Assembly (NCBI GenBank): GCA_025934695.1
Contig: JAICWS010000002.1
Span: 496,001-560,000, forward strand
DNA from: Alphaproteobacteria bacterium
GTDB taxonomy: Bacteria > Pseudomonadota > Alphaproteobacteria > Micavibrionales > UBA2020
Direction: 5' to 3'
DNA length: 64,000 bases
Of the stretch, positions 9,357 through 18,362 are shown one piece after another. The number at the start of each line of letters is the position of its first letter. The first letter of the stretch is position 1. The notes beneath the pieces are model-generated. The model was not told where the DNA came from and did no database searches. It worked only from the letters and a program-made list of their open reading frames with translations. The position numbers and the translations under genes were made by a program.

Positions 9357-9379
9357 GTTAATTTGATAACGGGGGGACT

Positions 9380-12300
9380 ATGTCCATTTTAACCTCGCGG
9401 CGGTTCCTGCCGCTGTTCGTGACCCAGTTTTTGGGCGCTTTCAACGACTCGATGTTCAAGAACGGCATCGCGATGCTGATCACCTTCAAGATCGCAAGCG
9501 GGCATTCGGCCGTTCTCGTGGCGCTGGCGGGCGGCGTCTTTATCCTGCCGTTCTTCCTGTTCTCGGCGACGGCGGGGCAGATTTCGGACAAGATGGACCG
9601 CGCGACGATCGCCCGCTACGTGAAGATGGCGGAAATCGCTATCATGGGTTTTGCCTGCCTCGGCTTCATGACCGGCAGCGTCATACTGCTGATGATCGCG
9701 CTGTTCGGCATGGGCATCCATTCGACCTTCTTCGGCCCCGTCAAATACGCGATCATCCCGCAGCACCTCGACGGCAAGGACCTGCTGGCGGGCAACGCCT
9801 ATGTCGAGGCGGGCACTTTCCTCGCCATTCTTATTGGCACGATCCTGGGCGGGCTGCTGATCGCGGCGCCGGGCGGCAGCTATGTGATTTCGCTGGCCCT
9901 CCTCGTCATTGCGGGCGCGGGCTATTTCGCGAGCCGTTACATTCCTCCGGCGCCGGGCCCCACGCCCGGCCTCGTCATCAACCGCAACTTCTGGCGCGAG
10001 ACGATGGTCATCATGGACCAGATTAAGACGAACATCGACGTCTACCGTTCCATCCTCGCGATTTCCTGGTTCTGGCTCGTGGGCTCGGTCTATCTCGCCC
10101 AGTTCCTGCCCTTCGCCAAGGATTACTTGGGCGGGGATGAGCATGTGGCGACGCTGCTGCTGACGCTCTTTTCCATCGGCATCGGCGCGGGCTCGATCCT
10201 GTGCAACCGCCTTCTCAAGGGCCAGGTGCAGGCGACCTATGTGCCCGTCGCGGCCATCGGCATGGCCATCTTCGGCGTCGACCTGTTCTTCGCCTCGCAT
10301 AACGGCACTCGCGCCGGCGGCGTACTGATGGGCGCGGGCGAATTCCTGTCGCATCCCTCGAACTGGCGCATCGTTATCGACATGTTCATGATCGCGGTCT
10401 CGGGCGGCCTGTTCGGCGTGCCGCTTTATGCCATTGTACAAAAGGAATCCGATCCCGCCTTCCTCGCGCGGCAGATCGCGGGGCTCAATATTTCGAATGC
10501 GCTGTTCATGGTCGCGGGTTCCGTAATTACCGCGATCCTGCTCGCCATGGCGATGACGATTCCGCAGATCTTCCTGGTCATGGCGCTCCTCAACGTGCTG
10601 GTCGCCGCCTATATCGCGCAGCTGTTGCCCGACGCGCTGTTCCGCTCGGTCGCGCGCACCGTCTTCGGCTGGCTCTACGGTGTCGAGGTCAAAGGCCTCG
10701 AGAATTTCGAAGCTGCCGGCAGCAAGGTGCTGATCATCGCGAACCATACCTCCTTCCTCGACGCGGCCCTCATCGCCGCCTACTTGCCGGTGAAAGTCAC
10801 TTTCGCCATCAACACGCATATCGCGCAGAGATGGTGGATGAAGCCACTGATGAAGATCGTCGACGCTTTCCCGGTCGATCCCACCAATCCGATGGCGATT
10901 AAATCTCTCGTCGACGTCGTGAAGAGCGGCAAGATTGGCATGATCTTCCCCGAAGGGCGCATCACGGTCACGGGCTCCCTCATGAAGGTCTACGAGGGCC
11001 CCGGCCTCATCGCCGACAAGGCGGGGGCGAAGATTCTGCCCATTCGCATCGACGGCGCGCAGTATACGCATTTCTCGCGCCTGCATGGCAAGGTCTCCTT
11101 GAGGCTCTTCCCCAAGATCACGCTCTCCATCCTGCCGCCGCGCGATTTCACGCTGCCCGAAGGCGTCTATGGCCGCAAGCGCCGCCATCTCGCGGCGGGC
11201 CAGCTTTACGACATGATGTCGATGATGATGTTCACGGCCAGCGACATCGACAAGCCGCTCCTCTCGTCGCTGTTCGAGGCGCGGCAGACCTATGGCGGCG
11301 GCCATCTGATCGCGGAAGACCCCGAACGTCACCCCGTCAATTACCGCAACTTCATCGCCCGCGCGATCGTGCTGGGCCGACTGATCGAGCGCGACGTCAA
11401 GACCGAGGGCGGCATTCCGGCGGTCGGCATCCTACTGCCGAATATGGTTGGCACGGCGCTGACCCTGTTCGGCCTGCACGCGGTCCGCAAAGTGCCTGCC
11501 ATGCTGAACTTCTCCTCCGGCCCCGCCCAGGTCGCCAGCGCCTGCAACACGGCGGCGATCAAAAGCGTCGTGACGTCGCGCCGTTTCATCGACATGGGCA
11601 AGATGGACGCGACCGTGAAAGCGCTCGAGGAAGCGGGCGTCGAGCTCGTCTATCTCGAAGACCTGCGCAAGAAGCTGCGGCTGAGCGACAAGCTCGTCGG
11701 CCTCGTTGCGAAGTTCGTGCCCTCGGTCGTCGATGCTTTCCGCAAGCCCGCGCATGCGAACGATCCCGCGATCATCCTTTTTACCTCGGGCTCCGAAGGC
11801 ACGCCCAAGGGCGTCGTCCTGTCCCACCGCAATATTCAGGCGAACCGCTGTCAGCTGGCGTCACGCGTGGATTTCGGCCCCTCCGACATCGTCTTCAACT
11901 GCCTGCCGATGTTCCATTCCTTCGGCCTCACGGGCGGCACGCTGCTGCCGATCCTCTATGGCATCCGCGCCTTCTATTATCCGTCGCCCTTGCATTACCG
12001 GATCGTGCCGGAGCTGATTTACGACACGAACGCGACCATCCTTTTCGGCACCGACACCTTTCTGGCCGGTTATGCACGCTTCGCGCATGCCTATGACTTC
12101 CATGCCATCCGTTATGTCTTCGCGGGCGCGGAAAAGCTCAAAGAGGAAACGCGCAAGATCTATGCCGAAAAATACGGCGTGCGCATCTTCGAAGGTTATG
12201 GCGCGACGGAAACCGCGCCCGTCATCGCCGTCAACACGCCCATGCATAACCGCCCAGGCTCCGTCGGACGCCTGATGCCAGGCCTCGAACATCGTCTCGA

Positions 12301-12784
12301 AGCGGTCGAAGGCATGGGCGAAGCCGCCGGCAAGCTCGTCATCCGCGGGCCCAACGTGATGCTGGGATACCTCAAAGCCGACGCGCCCGGCGTGCTGCAA
12401 CCGCCCGAACAGGGTTGGTACGACACCGGCGACATCGTGGCGATGGACGGCGAAGGCTTTGTCACCATCCAGGGCCGCCTCAAGCGCTTCGCCAAGATCG
12501 CGGGCGAGATGGTTTCGCTGACCGCCGTCGAATCCGCGGTGCAAAAGCTGTGGCCCGACAAGCATCACGCCGTCATCAGCATACGCGACGAGAAGAAGGG
12601 CGAAAAGCTGATCCTGTTCACGACCCAGCCGGACGCGAAACCGGAAGAGATCCTGCAGCATTTCCGCAAACTTGGCCTGTCCGAGCTCGCGGTGCCCAAA
12701 CAGATCGAGCCCGTGGCCGAAATCCCGGTCCTCGGCACTGGCAAGACCGACTACGTCAGCCTCAAGAAGATTGCGGAGGGATAA
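9380..12784 (+). CDS. aas: Fused LplT-Aas: lysophospholipid flippase, acyltransferase and acyl-ACP synthetase
   Basis: This 1134-residue protein joins three modules. Residues 1-420 form a major-facilitator membrane domain like LplT. Residues about 430-625 form a PlsC-type acyltransferase with the HX4D motif (H456, D461) and FPEGR at 523-527. Residues about 650-1134 form an AMP-binding acyl-ACP synthetase with TSGSEGTPKG near 800, GYGATET and YDTGD. Together they import lysophospholipid and reacylate it at the inner membrane. In E. coli the first module is a separate gene. GGGGGGAC precedes the ATG. A lipoprotein gene starts 1 base after the stop. Confidence 0.92.
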   Translation: MSILTSRRFLPLFVTQFLGAFNDSMFKNGIAMLITFKIASGHSAVLVALAGGVFILPFFLFSATAGQISDKMDRATIARYVKMAEIAIMGFACLGFMTGSVILLMIALFGMGIHSTFFGPVKYAIIPQHLDGKDLLAGNAYVEAGTFLAILIGTILGGLLIAAPGGSYVISLALLVIAGAGYFASRYIPPAPGPTPGLVINRNFWRETMVIMDQIKTNIDVYRSILAISWFWLVGSVYLAQFLPFAKDYLGGDEHVATLLLTLFSIGIGAGSILCNRLLKGQVQATYVPVAAIGMAIFGVDLFFASHNGTRAGGVLMGAGEFLSHPSNWRIVIDMFMIAVSGGLFGVPLYAIVQKESDPAFLARQIAGLNISNALFMVAGSVITAILLAMAMTIPQIFLVMALLNVLVAAYIAQLLPDALFRSVARTVFGWLYGVEVKGLENFEAAGSKVLIIANHTSFLDAALIAAYLPVKVTFAINTHIAQRWWMKPLMKIVDAFPVDPTNPMAIKSLVDVVKSGKIGMIFPEGRITVTGSLMKVYEGPGLIADKAGAKILPIRIDGAQYTHFSRLHGKVSLRLFPKITLSILPPRDFTLPEGVYGRKRRHLAAGQLYDMMSMMMFTASDIDKPLLSSLFEARQTYGGGHLIAEDPERHPVNYRNFIARAIVLGRLIERDVKTEGGIPAVGILLPNMVGTALTLFGLHAVRKVPAMLNFSSGPAQVASACNTAAIKSVVTSRRFIDMGKMDATVKALEEAGVELVYLEDLRKKLRLSDKLVGLVAKFVPSVVDAFRKPAHANDPAIILFTSGSEGTPKGVVLSHRNIQANRCQLASRVDFGPSDIVFNCLPMFHSFGLTGGTLLPILYGIRAFYYPSPLHYRIVPELIYDTNATILFGTDTFLAGYARFAHAYDFHAIRYVFAGAEKLKEETRKIYAEKYGVRIFEGYGATETAPVIAVNTPMHNRPGSVGRLMPGLEHRLEAVEGMGEAAGKLVIRGPNVMLGYLKADAPGVLQPPEQGWYDTGDIVAMDGEGFVTIQGRLKRFAKIAGEMVSLTAVESAVQKLWPDKHHAVISIRDEKKGEKLILFTTQPDAKPEEILQHFRKLGLSELAVPKQIEPVAEIPVLGTGKTDYVSLKKIAEG

Positions 12785-12785
12785 T

Positions 12786-13538
12786 TTGTTGCGCTATGTC
12801 CTGACCTGTCTGGCTGTGCTGTTGCTCGCCTCCTGCATTCCGGTGGAGGATTGGGGCGGCTATTGGGATAAGGGCGTCGTCTACCCGGAGATGGCCGGAA
12901 CGTGGCGGGAGGTCGGCAAATCCGGTGGTCCGGGTCTCGTGCGCATCGTGAACAAGAAGGGCACCTACCGCGTCGACAGTCTCGACCCCAAGGACCGGCG
13001 CGACAAGGATTACACGCCGATGTTCGCGAAAAGCCTGCAGGTCGGGCAATATAGTTTCCTCATGACCTCGACGGGCGCGGTCGAGAAGAGCGACCGCAAT
13101 CTTGTCCGTTACCTGCTCGAGAAAGGCACTCTTACCGAATATAGCCTGTCGGACGATGCGATGGCGAAATTCCTGCGCTGGCACCATCCTTTCGCGCGCA
13201 ACATTGCGGTGTCGGGCTGCAAGGAAAAATGTCTGCTGCATTCGGTCCGGATAAAAGTGTTCGATAGCGAGGTCTTCAAAATCCTCGCCGAAATTCCCAA
13301 TACGCCCGAGTTCTGGAGCGTGGCCGACCAATGGCGCAAGGTGGGCGCGGCGCCGCGCGCGGATAAGCCGCATAGACGCAATCCGGCTGCAGCGAAGCCT
13401 TTGGCGGCGCAGCCAGAGATCAAGCCATCTCCGCCTGAAACGCCGCGTGCCGAACCTCGGGCTGAACAGCCGCAGCCCACGCAACCGCGCACGGAAGAGC
13501 CGCGCATTCCCGCACCGACAGACCAGATTTCGCTTTGA
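12786..13538 (+). CDS. Putative lipoprotein with Pro-rich C-terminus
   Basis: This 250-residue protein starts at a TTG 5 bases after GGAGG (a TTG three bases later is equally possible). Its N-terminus is a lipoprotein signal, with LLASC placing the lipidated Cys near residue 17. The middle (30-200) is a globular domain I do not recognise, with GGPGLVRIVNKKGTYRV and a Cys pair (CKEKC). The last 50 residues are rich in Pro, Ala and Glu and are probably disordered. It starts 1 base after the LplT-Aas stop, which suggests coupled expression. Confidence 0.75.
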   Translation: MLRYVLTCLAVLLLASCIPVEDWGGYWDKGVVYPEMAGTWREVGKSGGPGLVRIVNKKGTYRVDSLDPKDRRDKDYTPMFAKSLQVGQYSFLMTSTGAVEKSDRNLVRYLLEKGTLTEYSLSDDAMAKFLRWHHPFARNIAVSGCKEKCLLHSVRIKVFDSEVFKILAEIPNTPEFWSVADQWRKVGAAPRADKPHRRNPAAAKPLAAQPEIKPSPPETPRAEPRAEQPQPTQPRTEEPRIPAPTDQISL

Positions 13539-13541
13539 AAT

Positions 13542-14051
13542 TTAGAAGGAAAACCGCTCGGGCGGTGCTTTGCCGTGCGGCGAGACGCGGTCGCGGGCGA
13601 CGTTGGAGACTTCGCCGCGCGGCGATACGGCCAGCGTGGCTTCATAAAGCCCGTCGGGGTCGGTGATATGAACTTTGGCGGTAAATGTTCCGCCGCTCTC
13701 GGTGACGAGGACCTGGTCGAGCCAGCCCTGTTTGGTGAAGTAAATGCGGAATTTCAGGTAATCCGCCACATTCTCCTGCGTCAGCTTGATCGGCGCGGCG
13801 CGATTGACGTGGTGGATATTGGCGACGCTGCCGTCGAGCATCACGGTCTCGCCCGGCAAGCTCACATAGCAAAGCGGCTGGCCTTTGATGCCCATGCGGG
13901 CAAGCGACACCAGTTTTCCTTGGGGGTAAAAAGGCAGGTCGAGCGTCTCGATATCCGAATCTTCGGGCGTGAATTTATAGGCGGGCTCGATACGGTTGAT
14001 GTCGCGCACGAGAGCCAGTTTTTCATCCGCTTTGGCGGTTTTCCATACCAT
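13542..14051 (-). CDS. Conserved-looking hypothetical protein (169 aa)
   Basis: The ATG at 14051 (MVWKTAKADEKL) was chosen because AAGG lies 7 bases upstream. The ATG at 14096 lacks such a site. The protein is soluble, with no signal peptide or membrane segment, and alternates short beta-like stretches (KLVSLARMGI, PLCYVSLPGETVML, TFTAKVHITDPDG). It contains one central Cys and no obvious catalytic motif. It converges on the upstream lipoprotein gene with a 3-base gap and is divergent from holC. No family is recognised. Confidence 0.7.
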   Translation of the reverse strand: MVWKTAKADEKLALVRDINRIEPAYKFTPEDSDIETLDLPFYPQGKLVSLARMGIKGQPLCYVSLPGETVMLDGSVANIHHVNRAAPIKLTQENVADYLKFRIYFTKQGWLDQVLVTESGGTFTAKVHITDPDGLYEATLAVSPRGEVSNVARDRVSPHGKAPPERFSF

Positions 14052-14129
14052 TTTTAAGCCTTGCGCTTTGCCATCCTTTCTTCCAATAATGGGCATTATC
14101 CATGTAAAACACAAGGCATGCCTGCTCAC

Positions 14130-14579
14130 ATGACGACCGTCCGTTTTTATCACATGATCCAAAAACGCCTCGAGCAGGCGCTGCCCGAAATTGTGGCCAA
14201 GGCCCTCGAACGAAAGCACCGCATCCTCATCAAGGCGGGCAGCCGCGAGCGCATCGAGGTGCTCGACACCGCGCTCTGGACGCAGGACCCGGCCAGCTTC
14301 CTGCCCCACGGACATGCCAAGGACGGGTTCGAGGCGGACCAACCGGTGTTCCTCACCACCGAGGACGAAAACCCCAATGGCGCAGACGTGCTGATTTTGA
14401 CCGACGGCGCCTCGTCGCAGATGACGGACAAATTCGCTCTGTGCTGCGAAATGTTCGATGGCAACGATGAAGAGGCCGTCAAAAGTGCGCGCGAAAAATG
14501 GAAATTGTATAAAGACAAGGGCTACACCGCCGCCTATTTCCAGCAGGACGAGAGCGGCAAGTGGCAGCAAAAACAATAA
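14130..14579 (+). CDS. holC: DNA polymerase III subunit chi
   Basis: HolC links the clamp-loader complex (through psi) to SSB at the replication fork. The start MTTVRFYHMIQKRLEQALP matches the family N-terminus. The core IRIEVLDTALWTQDPASFLPHG equivalent (residues about 40-70), then QPVFLTTEDENPNGADVLIL and FDGNDEEAVKSAREKW, follows the usual chi order. ATG 14118 is an alternative start, but neither start has a well-spaced Shine-Dalgarno sequence. The length (149 aa) is normal. Confidence 0.85.
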   Translation: MTTVRFYHMIQKRLEQALPEIVAKALERKHRILIKAGSRERIEVLDTALWTQDPASFLPHGHAKDGFEADQPVFLTTEDENPNGADVLILTDGASSQMTDKFALCCEMFDGNDEEAVKSAREKWKLYKDKGYTAAYFQQDESGKWQQKQ

Positions 14580-14590
14580 GGAGTTCTTCC

Positions 14591-15067
14591 ATGCGCATTC
14601 CAAGGCTCGCCGCGACATTAAGCATCGTGGCGCTGTTTTCCTTCGCGGGCGGCTTCGCGGCGCAGGTCCTGATGGGAAACCACGCCTTCGCCAGCGGGTT
14701 GAGCAGTTTTTTCGCCGTTCATGACGACAAGAACAGCAAGGGCTGGAACGTCTATGTCTCCGACGGGCAGCCGGGCATGATCTTCTACGGCGAAAACGGC
14801 CAGATGCGCATCCAGACCGGCACCTATAACAGCGGCGGCGAACGCGGGCAGCCGATGTTCTCCCTCAACGACACCAAGGGCGAGATCAAGCTGCTGCTGC
14901 GCATCGCGGGGCCGAGCGAATCGCCCGTCATCGTCATGAAAGACAACCACGGCACCGATCGCCTCGTCATGGGGCTTTCGTTCGATGATAAACAGTCGCC
15001 GTTCCTGAACATCACCGATGAGACGGGCAGCCACGACGTCTTCGGGCACTACGGCGGGCATCCCTGA
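14591..15067 (+). CDS. Membrane-anchored or secreted hypothetical protein
   Basis: This 158-residue protein starts at ATG 14591, after AAGGAG, 11 bases downstream of holC. Residues 8-30 are a hydrophobic signal or anchor segment. The exported part is Gly-rich and beta-like, with repeated short blocks (GWNVYVSDGQPGMIFYGENG, GQPMFSLNDTKGEIKLLL, SPVIVMKDNHGTDRLVMGL), which suggests a small beta-sheet domain. There is no catalytic motif. It is likely cotranscribed with holC. The function is unknown. Confidence 0.75.
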   Translation: MRIPRLAATLSIVALFSFAGGFAAQVLMGNHAFASGLSSFFAVHDDKNSKGWNVYVSDGQPGMIFYGENGQMRIQTGTYNSGGERGQPMFSLNDTKGEIKLLLRIAGPSESPVIVMKDNHGTDRLVMGLSFDDKQSPFLNITDETGSHDVFGHYGGHP

Positions 15068-15073
15068 AAGAAC

Positions 15074-15172
15074 CACCCCGATGAAAATCGGGGTCCAGTT
15101 TATAAACTTCTACCTCAACATTTATGAGGGAGAAGTTATATGACTGGACTCCGGCTTTCGCCGGAGTGGGAG
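15074..15172. repeat. Large imperfect inverted repeat between convergent genes
   Basis: Left hairpin CCCCGATGAAAATCGGGG and right hairpin CTCCGGCTTTCGCCGGAG bracket a longer inverted repeat (CCAGTTTATAAACTTCT pairing with AGAAGTTATATGACTGG). It lies between two convergent genes, where it could also end transcription from both sides. The architecture matches the other paired-hairpin elements in this window, but the core sequence differs. Confidence 0.65.
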
Positions 15173-15182
15173 GGCTGAAAGA

Positions 15183-15527
15183 TTACTGCCCGCACGGAAA
15201 CGCCCGCGCAAAAGCCGCAGCCACCGCGAGGTCCGCGCTCATGCTCCGCGATTCAGGGTATTCGGCTTCGTAGGTGCGGAAGATATCGACATACTGCTGG
15301 CTCTTGACCGCGGCGTGGTTGCAGGCGCGGTATTCGCCGATGCTCCCCGCCAGCAGCTCGTCGGCGACGGCAGTCACATAGCCGGCGCAATAGCCGTAGT
15401 CGAGGTTGGATTGGCTCTGGCACATTTCGGCCAGCTGGGCGCCGGTCAGGCGCGTTACATCCGCCGCGCTGGACGGCGTTGCCGCTCCGAGAAAGAGAGT
15501 AATCAGGAGTGCTGCGATACCCCGCAT
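15183..15527 (-). CDS. Rap1a/Tai-like small secreted protein
   Basis: This 114-residue protein has a signal peptide (hydrophobic 4-16, probable cleavage after PSSA near 21). Its mature part has four cysteines in the order EMCQ, YGYCAGY, YRACNHA and FPCG at the end. This spacing resembles the Rap1a/Tai family, whose known members are periplasmic immunity proteins against T6SS amidase toxins. The ATG lies 10 bases after the stop of the M23 peptidase gene, so the two form an operon. Immunity function is an inference; no toxin gene is visible. Confidence 0.65.
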   Translation of the reverse strand: MRGIAALLITLFLGAATPSSAADVTRLTGAQLAEMCQSQSNLDYGYCAGYVTAVADELLAGSIGEYRACNHAAVKSQQYVDIFRTYEAEYPESRSMSADLAVAAAFARAFPCGQ

Positions 15528-15537
15528 GGCGAAGGCA

Positions 15538-17025
15538 TCAGTTGGCTTGCGCCACCGCCGAAGCGACCGGATGCAGCGCCTTCGCGAATTCAGCATCGCG
15601 CGACGCCACGATCTGCTTGAAGGCTTTCAGGTCCTTGCCGCCGAGCGCGCGACCGCCCGCCAGCTTCACGCCGGCCGGGTTGACCTGCTTGCCGCCGATC
15701 AGGATTTCGTAGTGCAGGTGGGGACCCGTCGAGCGGCCCGTCGTGCCGACATAGCCGATGACCTGGCCCTGTTTCACGCGGCTGCCCGGACGGATGCCGG
15801 CATGGAAGCCTTGCATGTGCGCATAGGCCGTTTCCAGGCCCGCGCGGTGGCGGATGCGGCAGTAGTTGCCGTAGGAAGAGAACTTGCCGGCCTTCTCGAT
15901 CACGCCGTCGCCCGCCGCGTAAATCGGCGTGCCGCGGGGTGCCGCGAAGTCGATGCCCTTGTGCATCTTGGTATAGCCCAGGATCGGATGGAAACGCATG
16001 CCGAAGCCCGAGGAGATGCGGGCCCCGTCGATGGGCGTCTTCATCAGGGGCTTCTTGGCCGAGGCGCCGGTCGTATCGAAATATTCGACCTCGCCCGCCT
16101 TGTCTTCATAGCGGTAGAGCGGCATCACGCGGCCGTCGAGGCCAAGGCGCGCGTAAACGATATTGCCCCGTCCGGGGACGACACTGCCGTCGTCGGTGAT
16201 GTACTGTTCGTACAGCACTTCAAAGGTGTTGCCGGGCTGCAGTTCGCGCTGGAAGTCGACCCCGAAGGAATAGAGCTTGATGAGCTCCAGGATCACGCTG
16301 TCGGGCAGGCCCTGCGCCTGCGCGTCGACGAACAGCGAGTTCTCGATCTTGCCGCGCACGGCTTTCATCTCGCGGTGGATGGTTTTCGCTTCCTGGTTGA
16401 CCTTGAACGACCCGTCTACCGCGCGGTTGACGATGACGGAGTTGACCATGTCGCGCTCGATGCGCAGGCCCGCGAATTTCGGGTCGGCGATGGAGGGATC
16501 GCGGTGGAAGAAGACGGTGATCGGATGGCCGTCCTTCAGGTCGCGCGGGTTATAAACCTTGCTGAGCGCCTGGATCGCGCTATAGGCCTCTTCGCGCGGC
16601 ACCTTGTTGCGCACGAGAATGTCCATCAGCGTGTCGCCCTTGCCGACGGACAGCTTCTTCTGCGAGCCCGCATCGGGCGAAGCTTCCAGGAGATTGGTGA
16701 TGCCGGTCTGGATGCTGGCGAGCTGTTTCGACAGGCCGTTCGATGGCGCTGCCGCCGGCTGAACGGCCGGATCGTCCGCTTTCGCGAAGGAATAGCTGGG
16801 CGCAACGGGTGTCGTTTCGAACGCCGATTTCAGGCTGTCTGAATGCTCGAGAGGATTTGCGTTGGGTGAGGGAACTGCGGCCGCAACGGCTGCGTTGGCT
16901 GCGGCGCTCTGGGCAACCGTAACCGGAGCCGGTTGCGATTCTCCGGCGATGCAGGCGTAAATCATTCCAAGGAATGCGGCGGTGAACACGACATGGCGCA
17001 GGCCGATGCGACGCTTACGGAACAT
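15538..17025 (-). CDS. M23 family metallopeptidase (LytM-type) with LysM-like region
   Basis: This envelope protein is expected to cleave peptidoglycan cross-links. It has an N-terminal membrane anchor or signal (about 10-25), a low-complexity Ala/Pro linker, a LysM-like region (LSVGKGDTLMDILVRN) near 125-145, and a C-terminal M23 domain. The zinc ligands are visible as MHKGIDFAAPRG (HxxxD) and HLHYE (HxH). Because both motifs are intact it should be an active enzyme, not a degenerate activator like EnvC. ATG 17025 was preferred to an upstream TTG at 17055. The protein is 495 aa. Confidence 0.88.
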   Translation of the reverse strand: MFRKRRIGLRHVVFTAAFLGMIYACIAGESQPAPVTVAQSAAANAAVAAAVPSPNANPLEHSDSLKSAFETTPVAPSYSFAKADDPAVQPAAAPSNGLSKQLASIQTGITNLLEASPDAGSQKKLSVGKGDTLMDILVRNKVPREEAYSAIQALSKVYNPRDLKDGHPITVFFHRDPSIADPKFAGLRIERDMVNSVIVNRAVDGSFKVNQEAKTIHREMKAVRGKIENSLFVDAQAQGLPDSVILELIKLYSFGVDFQRELQPGNTFEVLYEQYITDDGSVVPGRGNIVYARLGLDGRVMPLYRYEDKAGEVEYFDTTGASAKKPLMKTPIDGARISSGFGMRFHPILGYTKMHKGIDFAAPRGTPIYAAGDGVIEKAGKFSSYGNYCRIRHRAGLETAYAHMQGFHAGIRPGSRVKQGQVIGYVGTTGRSTGPHLHYEILIGGKQVNPAGVKLAGGRALGGKDLKAFKQIVASRDAEFAKALHPVASAVAQAN

Positions 17026-17383
17026 TCTTGTCCGCGGGGACGTAAACTGTAACAATTCGTGAAGACCTTCTGCTGTTGCGGCTTTAAGCCGGGAGTGAAC
17101 ACGAGAATGGTTTTGAAAGCAAGCGACTGAACAACCGAACGGTTAATGTTGAAGCCCATAATATACTAGTATTTTGAGTATTATCAAAGTAAATCACAAA
17201 TCAATTTTCCTAATATTTTATCGATTTACTTATCCACACTTTGCCATATAGAATGCGTAACCGTCCGGGAATACAACTGGACGCGCATATATAATTGTGT
17301 AGGATGCGCGAGATTGAGCGCAGAAAAGAGTGATTCATATGACCATTATGCCGGGACAAGGCCTTCAGAAGGACGAGGAGACA
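17026..17383. other. AT-rich divergent intergenic region upstream of fabI
   Basis: This 358-base gap between the divergent M23 peptidase and fabI genes is much more AT-rich than its surroundings, especially 17155-17250. It should hold both promoters. A TATAAT at 17290-17295 is a possible fabI -10, but no good -35 lies 17 bases upstream. A perfect DnaA-box consensus TTATCCACA is at 17230-17238. No gene is supported here. Confidence 0.5.
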
Positions 17384-18217
17384 ATGACGAACGCGAGCAC
17401 TCTCATGAAGGGCAAGCGCGGACTCATCATGGGCGTCGCGAACGACCGTTCGATCGCCTGGGGCATTGCCGAGACCTGCCATAATCACGGCGCCGAGCTC
17501 GCCTTCACCTTCCAGGGCGATGCTCTCGAAAAGCGCGTACGCCCCCTGGCCGATAGCGTACAGTCCAAAATCGTCGTCCCCTGCGACGTGACCGATCACA
17601 AGAGCATCGATGCCACCTTCTCAGCCGTCGAAAAAGAATGGGGCAGCCTCGACTTCGTCGTCCATGCCATCGCTTATTCCGACAAAAACGAACTCGACGG
17701 CATGTACCTGAACACCACGCGCGAGAATTTCCTCAAGACTATGGATATTTCCGTCTATTCATTCACCGCGGTGGCGCAGCGCGCTGTCCCGCTGATGAAG
17801 AATGGCGGCAGCCTGATCACCATGAGCTACCACGGCGCCGAGCGCGTCATGCCGCATTATAATGTCATGGGTGTGGCCAAGGCCGCGCTCGAAGCCTCCG
17901 TGCGCTACCTCGCGAACGACGTGGGCAAGAACGGCATCCGAGTCAACGCGATTTCCGCGGGCCCCATCAAGACGCTGGCTGCGTCCGGCATCGGCGATTT
18001 CCGCTACATCCTGAAATGGAACGAGCTGAACTCCCCCTTGCGCCGCAACGTTACCACGCAGGAAGTCGGCGGGGCAGGGCTGTTCCTGCTCAGCGACCTC
18101 GGCGCGGGCGTGACGGGCGAAGTGCTTTATGTCGACTCCGGTTATCACACGGTCGGCATGGTCTGCGTCGACTCCGCCAAGCAGACGGCCGAGCTTCTGA
18201 ACGGCATTTCGGGTTAA
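17384..18217 (+). CDS. fabI: Enoyl-[acyl-carrier-protein] reductase (NADH) FabI
   Basis: FabI catalyses the last reduction of each fatty-acid elongation cycle. It is a short-chain dehydrogenase. The cofactor-binding region GVANDRSIAWGIA is at residues 17-29, and the FabI active-site arrangement is Y149, Y159 and K166 (in YNVMGVAK). The ATG at 17384 was chosen because GGACGAGGAG stands just upstream; in-frame ATGs further 5' would add a non-conserved tail. The length (277 aa) is normal. A hairpin repeat follows the stop. Confidence 0.95.
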   Translation: MTNASTLMKGKRGLIMGVANDRSIAWGIAETCHNHGAELAFTFQGDALEKRVRPLADSVQSKIVVPCDVTDHKSIDATFSAVEKEWGSLDFVVHAIAYSDKNELDGMYLNTTRENFLKTMDISVYSFTAVAQRAVPLMKNGGSLITMSYHGAERVMPHYNVMGVAKAALEASVRYLANDVGKNGIRVNAISAGPIKTLAASGIGDFRYILKWNELNSPLRRNVTTQEVGGAGLFLLSDLGAGVTGEVLYVDSGYHTVGMVCVDSAKQTAELLNGISG

Positions 18218-18226
18218 TATTCATTT

Positions 18227-18342
18227 CCCTCTCCCGCGCTAGTCGCGGGAGAGGGTTAGGGAGAGGGATTGTACTGCACTCGCCAGTCGAGGCCGGGACA
18301 ATCCCTCTCCCCAGCCCTCTCCCAACATGCGTTGGGAGAGGG
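18227..18342. repeat. Paired CCCTCTCCC hairpin repeat
   Basis: Left hairpin CCCTCTCCCGCG/CGCGGGAGAGGG (18227-18255) and right hairpin CCCTCTCCCAAC/GTTGGGAGAGGG (18315-18342) are joined by an outer GGGAGAGGGATTGT/ACAATCCCTCTCCC pairing. The whole element could fold as one cruciform. It lies in the fabI-aroC gap. Its CCCTCTCCC core differs from the CCCCGC family elsewhere in the window. Confidence 0.75.
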
Positions 18343-18362
18343 GGCGATACAGCGAATTTCAA

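Noticed and set aside
17026-17383. Replication origin
   Set aside because: One DnaA box and an AT-rich stretch are not enough. No cluster of boxes and no dnaA, dnaN or gidA neighbours are present.
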